This document shows, one piece after another, positions 1 to 7,290 of a stretch of DNA of 26,617 bases (positions within the stretch are counted from its first letter, which is position 1; each line of letters begins with the position of its first letter). Source of the DNA: CAZBEA01 sp964519355. Lineage in GTDB: Bacteria; Patescibacteriota; Microgenomatia; Levybacterales; GWA1-39-11. The stretch lies in NCBI GenBank assembly GCA_964519355.1, contig CAZFJW010000006.1:1-26617 (forward strand), read 5' to 3'. The notes under the pieces are model-generated. The model saw only the letters and a program-made list of their open reading frames with translations. It did no database searches and was not told where the DNA came from. The position numbers and the translations under genes were made by a program.

Positions 1-86
1 GCTAAAATTGACGTGAGGATTACCATCCTCCACTTTTTCAGGTATGCCTTAAATAACCAAAAATAATACCTGCGACGTACCGTCAT
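1..86 (-). CDS. N-terminus of a membrane or secreted protein, cut by window edge
   Basis: An ATG at 86-84 opens a frame of 28 complete codons that runs off the left edge without a stop. The peptide starts MTVRRRYYFWLFKAYLKKW and then turns hydrophobic (MVILTSILA). This is a basic, aromatic cytosolic stretch followed by the start of a membrane segment or signal anchor. It begins 15 nt after the secG stop on the same strand, so it is probably the next gene of that transcript. From memory, basic-aromatic N-termini of this kind occur on family 5 solute-binding (peptide-binding) proteins of CPR bacteria. That identity is a guess; only the gene start is supported here. Confidence 0.5.
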   Translation of the reverse strand, partial: MTVRRRYYFWLFKAYLKKWRMVILTSIL

Positions 87-101
87 GAGTAAATATGAGG
101 T

Positions 102-308
102 TTATGAGAGCACAATCCTTAAGATTGATACTGCTGCAAAAAGAGCTGCAAGACATATTGTTGCATAAAAAAGGATTTTTTCTACTCCCTTTTTACTTCT
201 ATAGCTTTCTCCACCGCCTCCGAATGCTCCTCCAAGTGTTGTTCCTCGAGACTGCAGGGCAACGGCTACAATCATAAGTATGGCTATTACAGAAATAATA
301 ATTGTCAT
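102..308 (-). CDS. secG: SecG, preprotein translocase subunit
   Basis: A 68-residue protein with the SecG layout: an N-terminal membrane helix (about residues 2-18), a Gly-rich cytosolic loop with LQSRG and GGAFGGGGE (about 19-35), and a second helix (about 44-67). SecG is the accessory two-helix subunit of the SecYEG channel. I chose ATG 308-306 because it overlaps the stop of the upstream gene as ATGA, a usual translational coupling. The same frame stays open further upstream to 461, but that stretch lies inside the preceding gene and does not look like SecG. Confidence 0.9.
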   Translation of the reverse strand: MTIIISVIAILMIVAVALQSRGTTLGGAFGGGGESYRSKKGVEKILFYATICLAALFAAVSILRIVLS

Positions 309-709
309 TTTGAAAAAACAAATCGAATAAGACTTGCTACGAGTGATATTGTAACAGAAAGGATTATAAAAGACAAAACAATTGAGGCTGAAAAGGAGGG
401 AAGATTCAGTCCGAACACATTCATTCCAGTGAATGTAAAAGATGTTACATTTACAAACCAAACAACTTTGGTTAAAACAAATAATGTAAGTACGGTGATG
501 ATCGGAGAAAGAAGACCAAGAGTTAGAATATGGAGCGGAAGTGCAATTGTAAGAATTATTGGCTTGAGAAGCTTAAACCCAAGAGCAAGAAGGGCTCCTG
601 CTATTAGAAAATTGACAATTCCCCCCTTAATCACAAGGCCAGAAAAAATAAGAGAGGTTACATGAAGCGAAAGTGCATAAATCAGCACTTCTTGAATAAT
701 TTTTTTCAC
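305..709 (-). CDS. YvlD / phage holin family 4-like small membrane protein
   Basis: A 134-residue, very hydrophobic protein with about four membrane segments (about residues 8-28, 31-52, 57-85 and 107-130) and the Leu/Ile-rich pattern (NFLIAGALLALGFKLLKPI) of the Phage_holin_4_2 / YvlD family (PF04020). Despite the family name, these chromosomal proteins are not known to be lysis holins and their role is unknown. The start is GTG at 709-707. A -10-like TATACT (724-719) lies 9 nt upstream, inside the last codons of uvrC and the short gap, so this gene and secG may have their own near-leaderless promoter besides read-through from uvrC. It ends in a 4-nt ATGA overlap with secG. Confidence 0.8.
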   Translation of the reverse strand: MKKIIQEVLIYALSLHVTSLIFSGLVIKGGIVNFLIAGALLALGFKLLKPIILTIALPLHILTLGLLSPIITVLTLFVLTKVVWFVNVTSFTFTGMNVFGLNLPSFSASIVLSFIILSVTISLVASLIRFVFSK

Positions 710-729
710 TCTAAATAAAGTATAGCAAA

Positions 730-2016
730 TTATATGCCAAGGTTCTTTTTGCGAAGCAGCCTGTGATAGGTTATCGCAAACCTATGCGCTTCGTCACGAA
801 GTCTCCTAAGCAAATTTATTCCTGGAGTTTTATTATCTACGTTTATTTCTAAAAATTGAATAACTCCATCTACTCTTTTTGGGATTACTATTATTTCTTC
901 TCTTTTTGCCAGCCCGATCATTGGAATATCTTTTTTTTCCTTTTCCAAAATCTCAAGAATAGAACTCACTTGCCCTTTTCCACCATCAATAACAAGAAGA
1001 TCTGGTACTGGCCAATCTACTCTCTTCAGGCGCCTACTCATCATCTCCTGATGCATTAAGAAATCGTCGGGAGTATTCTTTGTATTAATTTTAAATCTTC
1101 GATATTCTTTTTTGTCAGCATCTCCATCTGTAAACACAACCATTGAGCCTGTCGGATTGCTTCCTTGAAAATTCGAGATATCGTAGCATTCAATTCTATG
1201 AAGTGAATCAATTTCTACTCCATTTTTTTTGAGAATAAATAGCAGTGAATTCATTTCTTTCTTAATTCGTTCAAAATACAAATCCGGCTTGGCTTCATAA
1301 GAAAACGGCGAATACGTAGGACTTGTGATAATCTCGATGCGTTCGATTTGTTTTTGAATAAATCCGGCAGTCTCAAATTCCTCCCCAGCTACTGCTTTTT
1401 TTTGTTCTGTCCGCAGTGTTTTTTTAACTTTCTCAATATCACCATTCAAAAAACTTTCAATTTTACGCAGATTTTTCAAATATTCATCCCTTTTTTCAGG
1501 GAAAACAGGAAGACAAGGACACAGGCCCAAGTGATTATACAAACACTTTCTTTTAGGGTGGTTTTTAATAGACTGAAAAGGAAACAAACGTCTGATAATT
1601 TTTAATACATATTTAAGTCCCGTAACATCAGCATATGGACCAAAATAGAGTGAATCAGGATTATTTACTTTCCGGGTTATTGTAACCGATAGATTGTCGC
1701 CCTGTGTTATCTCTACATACGGATATGACTTATCATCAGTCAGTTTTACATTAAAGTACGGATGATGTTTTTTAATGAGACTTGCTTCAAGTAAAAATGC
1801 CTCAAGTTCTGAATTCACAACTATGTGATTCAATGAGCATGCATCATTTCTAAGTCTTAAAATTTTGCTGCTTATCCCGGTTGAGGCAAAGTATGAAGCA
1901 ACACGAGATCTTAAATTCTTTGCCTTACCCACGTAAAGAACTGTGCCTTTTTCGTCTACGAACATATAGACCCCAGGCTTTTGCGGTAACAACGATGCTT
2001 GATCCTGTAATTGCAC
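730..2016 (-). CDS. uvrC: UvrC, excinuclease ABC subunit C, without C-terminal HhH domain
   Basis: UvrC makes both incisions in nucleotide excision repair. Visible in order: GIY-YIG nuclease (about residues 8-90; PGVYMF with Y17, VLYVGKAKNLRSRV, Glu71), a Cys motif (C158, C166, C168), a UvrB-interacting UVR segment (about 195-230), and the RNase H-like nuclease (about 245-420; ECYDIS with D279, VIDGGKGQ with D344, RDEAHRF with H411). The protein stops at residue 428, right after AITYHRLLRKK, where usual UvrC proteins (near 600 aa) continue into a helix-hairpin-helix pair that binds DNA. The Fe-S Cys spacing is also altered (C-P-C instead of C-x3-C). The start is GTG, set by a perfect AGGAGG 8 nt upstream; it overlaps the upstream gene by 92 nt. 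Confidence 0.93.
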   Translation of the reverse strand: MQLQDQASLLPQKPGVYMFVDEKGTVLYVGKAKNLRSRVASYFASTGISSKILRLRNDACSLNHIVVNSELEAFLLEASLIKKHHPYFNVKLTDDKSYPYVEITQGDNLSVTITRKVNNPDSLYFGPYADVTGLKYVLKIIRRLFPFQSIKNHPKRKCLYNHLGLCPCLPVFPEKRDEYLKNLRKIESFLNGDIEKVKKTLRTEQKKAVAGEEFETAGFIQKQIERIEIITSPTYSPFSYEAKPDLYFERIKKEMNSLLFILKKNGVEIDSLHRIECYDISNFQGSNPTGSMVVFTDGDADKKEYRRFKINTKNTPDDFLMHQEMMSRRLKRVDWPVPDLLVIDGGKGQVSSILEILEKEKKDIPMIGLAKREEIIVIPKRVDGVIQFLEINVDNKTPGINLLRRLRDEAHRFAITYHRLLRKKNLGI

Positions 2017-3769
2017 TAATAATTCCTCCTATAAGAACCCACCGTATTGGCGGATATGGGCTGACATACACTCCAATATTTTTAATCTGCCCCCCAAAAC
2101 GCATTGTAATAGCGTACTCACCTTTTGTCAAAAATGACTTTGGTACAAGTTTTACAGAAATATTCTTATACTCACCAGGGGCAATTTTGGGTATTTGTAC
2201 TTTTTGCTCAGAATCTAAAAAATCAGAATTAATAGAAATTTCTCCACCTCCAAATAATGTATTCCCTGAATTTTTTACGTGGATATCTAAATTTGATGGA
2301 ATAAAGGAAATAATATATGAGGAAACCTTTGGAGTAATTATTATCGTATTTCTTTCATTAAATTCATCTTTTTTAATAAATTTTACGAATACATCCTGGG
2401 CCCTGGGGTCTGTTTTATAGGCTCCCGCAGGAATCGGATACCTGCTGCTCTCACCCTTTATGACAAAGGCTATATGATCAAAGTCAAGGCTGGAGAAATA
2501 ATCTAGGCCATGAGTCGTGTCGGCCCAGGTAGGATCAATCATTTTCCATCTGCCTGCTGCTTCATCATAATATTCAGGCCATGCATGGAGAACGTCTTTT
2601 ACCAAAGAACTGGGACGCACTGTTGACTCAGACGAATATGCATACCCCTCTACACTTCGTGCAGGAATTCCCTTTATCCGAGCAAGTGCTATGAATAGAT
2701 CACTGAACTCAAGACATACTGCCTTTGTTGGACTCAGTAACGCCCCAAATGCTCCATACCTTTTTGAGTCCTTAGGTGATTTCTCGTAGTCGTACACTAG
2801 TGTATTTACAACAAAATTTAAAATCTCAGAAGGGTCTAAAAGATTTTCTGCTATATTTTGAAGTTTTTTATTATGTGTTTCCCAAAATTCATCTTGTTTT
2901 ATATATTTTTTTCTTTGTGACTGAGCAAGTTTTTCTCTTTTTCCCAAATGTGTTTTTACATACACTCTTGTCTGGATTTTAATTGTCTCATTTGGGGGGA
3001 TCATGAACTTTGCAAGCCAATTTCCGTCTCTATCTATATACATGCTATTTGGTTCAGGATTGATTTTTTGAACGATTGCATCTTGATATCCAGTTGTAGG
3101 AGGCAAGGCTATTTCACGCTCAGCAGGAAAAATGTTGGGATTTTTTAAATTGTACGTTAAATCAATCGAATAGAATTGCTCCGACCCAAAAATTAAAAGA
3201 ATTCCGCTTTCCAGCGTGTGCTTATCTAAAAATTCGTAAGATGATTTTTCAAGTTTGGTGAAAACGCGAGGCTTAACTATGCTTGGATTTCCCCAAAGCT
3301 CTGGGAAGGTAACTTTTATTTTTCTATCGTGTATTACAGCCAAACCACCAAGTCCCGAAATTGATATCTCCTTTATTTCCCCTTTTTGAGAAGCGACCCC
3401 CAAGGAATTATATGAAATAGAAAAGACTTTTATGTTTCCCTCTCCTGCATTTTTATCCTCAAACAATACTGTTATCTTTTTTTTATCAGATGATACTTCA
3501 TACGGCATTTGATTACCATCTTCGTCTTCAACTCGGATACTTTTTACATCTTTTCCTTCAATTTCCATGGCAAAAGCCGGAGCGTATACAAATTCCTTTA
3601 AGTTTTTTATCTGGATTAGATGCTTAATGTCCGTTGAAAAATCCTCTTCGACTTTGTATTCCGAAACGATTTGAGTAACAAACGAAGACTTGTCATCACT
3701 ATATACTCCTGTGGGTAAAAAAAGTAAAAAGGATAATAAAAAAACAAAAATTAGAAGTATTTTATGCAT
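1925..3769 (-). CDS. Secreted, membrane-anchored transglutaminase-like protein
   Basis: 614 residues. A signal peptide (about residues 1-24, hydrophobic core LLIFVFLLSFLLFLP) precedes a long beta-rich extracellular part. A transglutaminase-like core (PF01841) follows at about 310-420 with the triad Cys352 (AVCLEFSD), His395 (LHAWPEYY) and Asp412 (MIDPTW). After this come a beta-sandwich-like region (about 475-570), a single C-terminal membrane helix (about 577-597) and a basic tail (RRRKR). The active site would face outside. The family includes proteases, amidases and crosslinking enzymes, so a role on cell-surface protein or peptide is likely but the reaction is unknown. It starts 3 nt after the uvrA stop and its last 92 nt also encode the N-terminus of UvrC. 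Confidence 0.85.
   Translation of the reverse strand: MHKILLIFVFLLSFLLFLPTGVYSDDKSSFVTQIVSEYKVEEDFSTDIKHLIQIKNLKEFVYAPAFAMEIEGKDVKSIRVEDEDGNQMPYEVSSDKKKITVLFEDKNAGEGNIKVFSISYNSLGVASQKGEIKEISISGLGGLAVIHDRKIKVTFPELWGNPSIVKPRVFTKLEKSSYEFLDKHTLESGILLIFGSEQFYSIDLTYNLKNPNIFPAEREIALPPTTGYQDAIVQKINPEPNSMYIDRDGNWLAKFMIPPNETIKIQTRVYVKTHLGKREKLAQSQRKKYIKQDEFWETHNKKLQNIAENLLDPSEILNFVVNTLVYDYEKSPKDSKRYGAFGALLSPTKAVCLEFSDLFIALARIKGIPARSVEGYAYSSESTVRPSSLVKDVLHAWPEYYDEAAGRWKMIDPTWADTTHGLDYFSSLDFDHIAFVIKGESSRYPIPAGAYKTDPRAQDVFVKFIKKDEFNERNTIIITPKVSSYIISFIPSNLDIHVKNSGNTLFGGGEISINSDFLDSEQKVQIPKIAPGEYKNISVKLVPKSFLTKGEYAITMRFGGQIKNIGVYVSPYPPIRWVLIGGIISAITGSSIVVTAKAWGLYVRRRKRHSSLRG
2025..2030 (-). promoter_or_regulatory. 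Shine-Dalgarno site of uvrC
   Basis: AGGAGG on the minus strand, 8 nt before GTG 2016-2014. It decides the GTG start and lies inside the C-terminal codons of the upstream transglutaminase-like gene. It is the only full-consensus ribosome binding site that I noticed in the window; most other genes have none. Confidence 0.8.
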
Positions 3770-3772
3770 GCA

Positions 3773-6652
3773 CTATAGTTCAAGCGCCAAATATTTTCCT
3801 GTTTCAGAACTTGAATTTTTTGCAATTTCCCGAGGTGTACCCTGGGCAATTATATACCCCCCATCATCTCCACCTTCTGGACCTAGATCCAAAATAAAAT
3901 CTGCATTTTTAATAATATCGAGATTATGCTCGATAACAATTACGGTATTACCCTTTTCTACAAGCTGTCTTAAAACATTTACCAGTTTCTGCAAATCCGC
4001 AAAGTGAAGGCCTGTTGTTGGTTCGTCTAAAAGATACAGTGACCCACCCGCACCTTTTTTTGATAATTCTGTAGCTAATTTTACTCTTTGCGCCTCTCCC
4101 CCTGAAAGAGTTGGGGCTGATTGCCCAAGTTTTACATAAGACAATCCTACTTCTCGAAGAGTAGTCAGCTTTTGTGAAAGCGCTTGGTGGAATGAGAAAA
4201 AGTCGCATGCCTCCCCAATACTCATATCCAAAACCTCAGAGATATTTTTTCCTTCAAATTCTATTTCAAGTGTATCCTTGGTATATCTGGCTCCCCCGCA
4301 TGATTCACATGCAATATATACATCAGGTAAGAACTGCATTTCAATTTTGATTTGCCCTTCACCTTCACATGTCTCGCATCTTCCACCTTTTACATTAAAA
4401 GAGAATCTTCCAGATGTATACCCCCTCATTCGTGAATCTCTTGTATTTGCAAAGATCTCACGAATATATGTAAATGCTCCGGTATATGTTACAGGATTTG
4501 ACCTGGGAGTCCTTCCTATCGGGGACTGATCAATCATATAAATTTTTTTGATATGCTCAAGTCCAGAAATTGAGGTAAATTTTCCAGGTTTTTCCTTATG
4601 AAAAGCATTTTTTTGATGTGCAATTGCATGATACAACACGTCATTCATGAGTGTTGACTTACCGCTCCCTGACACTCCTGTTACGCATGTCAAAGCCCCC
4701 ACTGGAAATTTCGCAGTTACATTTTTCAGGTTATGCTCGCTCACTCCTCCAATTTCTATAAATTTTGTAACATCTGCAATATTAAAGTCACTTTTCTTAC
4801 CGGATATTTTTTTTCTGCCTGACAAGTAGTCCCCAGTTAGCGAATTTGGATCTTTTTTAATATAGTCAACAGTTCCTTGAGAAATTATCTGTCCCCCAAA
4901 TGCCCCAGCCCCTGGACCAATATCAACAACATAATCAGATTTTTCCATCATTTCCTTGTCGTGTTCTACAACTATCACGCTATTCCCCAAATCACGAAGC
5001 CTTAGAAGGGTATCAATAAGCTTGGTATTGTCTCTTGGATGGAGACCAATGGATGGTTCATCAAGAACGTACAGAACCCCTGAGAGACCGGATCCAATTT
5101 GAGATGCTAGTCTTATTCTCTGCGCCTCTCCACCCGCCAGAGTGTTTGCATTTCTGGAAAGTGTAAGATAATGCAATCCCACATCAACAAGAAAAGACAA
5201 CCGCTCATTAATTTCCTTAAGAATTAGCCTTGCTATGCTTTTCTCACGGTCAGTCATAATCTCATCAAGCCCCTTCATAAAATCAAATGTTTTTTTAATA
5301 CTTAAATCTGATACCTCTATGATATTTTTATCGTTAATGGTAACTCCTAATGCCTCTTTTTTAAGCCTTGCCCCATAACATGACTCACACGTTCTGGGAA
5401 GCATAAATTTTTCAATTTCCCGTTTTATAAATTCAGATTCTGATTCGTTATACTTTTTCATTAAATAGTTGACAACCCCAGGATACTCTTCATAAATTGT
5501 TGTTTTTTCTCCATATCTATTATTTCCTTTTACCTCATATAGTTTATCCCCCGTTCCGAAAAGAACGAGTTGTTTTTGCCCAGGCGTCAAGGTGCTTATC
5601 ATTACCCGTGCTGGAATATCATTTGCATCAAGTGCAGTTCGGACAGTTCTGGCAAACCATGTATCTTGGAAGAAAATATTGGAAAACGCTACAATTCCGC
5701 CTTCACTAATCGATAGTTCAGGATTCAAAACTAACTCATCATCAACAGTATAAATCACCCCAAGGCCATTACAGGTTACGCATGCACCATATGGAGAATT
5801 GAAGGAAAAAAGTCTTGGTTCAGGTTCTGCAACTGAAGTTCCGCAATTAGGACATGCGAACCGCTCTGAAAAAAGCCTGTCTTCCATTTTTGCGGGACGT
5901 TCTGGAAAATCAAATGATTTATCAAGAACCTTAGTTATAACCAGTTCTCCAGTTCCTAAAGCTAGTGCTTGCTCAACGCCCTCCATAAGTCTTTGAAAAT
6001 CAAAATCCTTATCCAAAACTATTCGATCCACAATTGCTTCAATTGTATGCTTGTTTGTTTTGATCAAGACCAAATCCTCGTCAACCGAATACACTCTTCC
6101 GTCTACTCTAACTCTCTGAAACCCTCTCTTTTTTAAATCACGAAAAACATCAGAGTACTCTCCTTTTCTTCCTTTTACGAGAGGGGCAAGAATCATAATT
6201 TTTGTTTTACCACTACCCAAATACGAATTAGTTATTTCTTCAACAATTTTTTCCTTTGTTGTGTGAGAAATTTCAGTTCCGCAATTTGGACAATGGGGAT
6301 GACCGATTCGAGCAAAAAGAAGTCTTAAATAATCATAAATTTCTGTAACTGTTCCAACTGTTGATCTGGGATTGTGAGACGTTGATTTTTGATCGATTGA
6401 GATTGCCGGAGATAGTCCTTCGATGTAATCTACATCAGGTTTTTTCATAACCCCCAAAAATTGTCTGGCATAAGAAGAAAGACTTTCAACGTATCGCCTT
6501 TGACCTTCAGCGTAAATTGTATCGAATGCAAGCGAAGACTTCCCACTGCCCGAAAGGCCCGTAAAAACAACAAGTTTGTTTTTGGGAATTTCTAGATCTA
6601 CGTTTTTAAGATTGTGTTCTCGAGCTCCTTTTATGATTAATTTATCTGGCAT
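3773..6652 (-). CDS. uvrA: UvrA, excinuclease ABC subunit A
   Basis: Full-length 959-residue UvrA, the damage-recognition ATPase that loads UvrB. Two ABC modules are visible: P-loop GLSGSGKS at 32-39 with a downstream AGGEAQRIRLASQ signature and DEPSIGLHPRD, and P-loop GVSGSGKST at 659-667 with LSGGEAQRVKLATE near 849 and DEPTTGLH. Zinc Cys pairs are present: CPNC with CVTC in the first half, and CETC (759-762) with CESC (782-785) in the second. All hallmark residues look intact. It heads the minus-strand run uvrA, transglutaminase-like, uvrC, holin-like, secG. ATG 6652-6650 has no Shine-Dalgarno; a good promoter lies just upstream. Confidence 0.97.
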   Translation of the reverse strand: MPDKLIIKGAREHNLKNVDLEIPKNKLVVFTGLSGSGKSSLAFDTIYAEGQRRYVESLSSYARQFLGVMKKPDVDYIEGLSPAISIDQKSTSHNPRSTVGTVTEIYDYLRLLFARIGHPHCPNCGTEISHTTKEKIVEEITNSYLGSGKTKIMILAPLVKGRKGEYSDVFRDLKKRGFQRVRVDGRVYSVDEDLVLIKTNKHTIEAIVDRIVLDKDFDFQRLMEGVEQALALGTGELVITKVLDKSFDFPERPAKMEDRLFSERFACPNCGTSVAEPEPRLFSFNSPYGACVTCNGLGVIYTVDDELVLNPELSISEGGIVAFSNIFFQDTWFARTVRTALDANDIPARVMISTLTPGQKQLVLFGTGDKLYEVKGNNRYGEKTTIYEEYPGVVNYLMKKYNESESEFIKREIEKFMLPRTCESCYGARLKKEALGVTINDKNIIEVSDLSIKKTFDFMKGLDEIMTDREKSIARLILKEINERLSFLVDVGLHYLTLSRNANTLAGGEAQRIRLASQIGSGLSGVLYVLDEPSIGLHPRDNTKLIDTLLRLRDLGNSVIVVEHDKEMMEKSDYVVDIGPGAGAFGGQIISQGTVDYIKKDPNSLTGDYLSGRKKISGKKSDFNIADVTKFIEIGGVSEHNLKNVTAKFPVGALTCVTGVSGSGKSTLMNDVLYHAIAHQKNAFHKEKPGKFTSISGLEHIKKIYMIDQSPIGRTPRSNPVTYTGAFTYIREIFANTRDSRMRGYTSGRFSFNVKGGRCETCEGEGQIKIEMQFLPDVYIACESCGGARYTKDTLEIEFEGKNISEVLDMSIGEACDFFSFHQALSQKLTTLREVGLSYVKLGQSAPTLSGGEAQRVKLATELSKKGAGGSLYLLDEPTTGLHFADLQKLVNVLRQLVEKGNTVIVIEHNLDIIKNADFILDLGPEGGDDGGYIIAQGTPREIAKNSSSETGKYLALEL

Positions 6653-6673
6653 GGTATTTGGGAAAAGTTATCT

Positions 6674-6703
6674 ATTATAGCATCATTTGAGCACAAAAAC
6701 CAA
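6674..6703 (-). promoter_or_regulatory. Promoter of uvrA (TTGGTT-18-TATAAT)
   Basis: On the minus strand, TTGGTT (6703-6698), an 18-nt spacer and a consensus TATAAT (6679-6674). The expected transcription start is about 14 nt before the uvrA ATG, giving a very short leader without a Shine-Dalgarno. It overlaps the opposite-facing promoter of the guanylate-kinase-like gene, so the two may compete. Confidence 0.6.
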
Positions 6704-6718
6704 GCACTCCTGTATAAT
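6687..6718 (+). promoter_or_regulatory. Promoter of guanylate-kinase-like gene (weak -35, TATAAT)
   Basis: A consensus TATAAT at 6713-6718 directly preceded by TG. The only -35-like hexamer, TTGAGC (6687-6692), has a long 20-nt spacer. The -10 ends 12 nt before GTG 6731, so the leader would be only about 5 nt. Confidence 0.5.
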
Positions 6719-6730
6719 ATCATTACCATT

Positions 6731-7276
6731 GTGAATCCTTTCATTCTTATACTTGGACCATCGGGAGTTGGCAAATCGACAATAATCAAAAAATTAATAG
6801 CCAATAATCCCAAAATCAAATACGTAACCCCTGTTACAGATAGGCCTCCACGAGAAGGAGAACATTTTAAAATAAGTGTTTCGCCTGAAGAATTCACAAG
6901 GCTCGAAAAAAGTGGCGAATTTGCTGCAATTAATCATTATTTTACATTTCGATATGGTACTCCTAGAGGAAAAGTTCAAGAAATTTTTAATAACAATCAA
7001 ATTCCAATTCTCGACATGATTTTATCGGGTGTACCAAAATTTTTTGAATATAAGGAAGTACTTTTCAAGATATATCTCAAGCCCCCAACAATTTCAGAAC
7101 TTCAAAATAGACTCGAAAAGGAAAAACGGGATCCTACGGGACAAAGATACAATGAAGGAATAGAGGAACTTACAGAACTCAAACAAACACAATTCAATCA
7201 CCCAAACATTGACGAGATAATAATAAATGACGATTTAGAAAATACATACAAAAAAGTAAAAGAAGTAATTGATTAG
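6731..7276 (+). CDS. Guanylate-kinase-like P-loop kinase
   Basis: 181 residues with the GMP kinase fold order: P-loop GPSGVGKST (9-17), the GMP-binding stretch TDRPPREGE, a YGTPR motif, and an Arg-rich lid region (about 125-145). Length fits guanylate kinase (near 200 aa). Departures from the usual pattern: the GMP-site segment normally like LDIDVQGA reads LDMILSGV here, and the residues before YGTP (FAAINHYF) lack the usual acidic residue. It may be the cell's GMP kinase, or a relative with another nucleotide substrate. GTG start at the very 5' end of the predicted mRNA. It converges on uvrB with 14 nt between the stops. Confidence 0.72.
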   Translation: MNPFILILGPSGVGKSTIIKKLIANNPKIKYVTPVTDRPPREGEHFKISVSPEEFTRLEKSGEFAAINHYFTFRYGTPRGKVQEIFNNNQIPILDMILSGVPKFFEYKEVLFKIYLKPPTISELQNRLEKEKRDPTGQRYNEGIEELTELKQTQFNHPNIDEIIINDDLENTYKKVKEVID

Positions 7277-7290
7277 AAGTTAAAATCTAT

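Noticed and set aside
13..38. Hairpin GAGGAT/ATCCTC followed by a T-run on the plus strand, like a terminator
   Set aside because: It lies inside the open minus-strand frame starting at 86 (codons for Arg-Met-Val-Ile-Leu), which explains the sequence, and no plus-strand gene ending there can be seen.
309..461. N-terminal extension of SecG
   Set aside because: The extra residues lie inside the upstream holin-like gene, are unlike SecG, and the ATGA overlap at 308-305 gives a better start.
429..665. Plus-strand open frame of 78 codons
   Set aside because: Antisense to the holin-like membrane protein; no family resemblance, no promoter or ribosome site.
1881..2420. Plus-strand open frame of 179 codons
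   Set aside because: Antisense to the uvrC start and the transglutaminase-like gene, both clearly coding; composition is that of a reverse-frame shadow.
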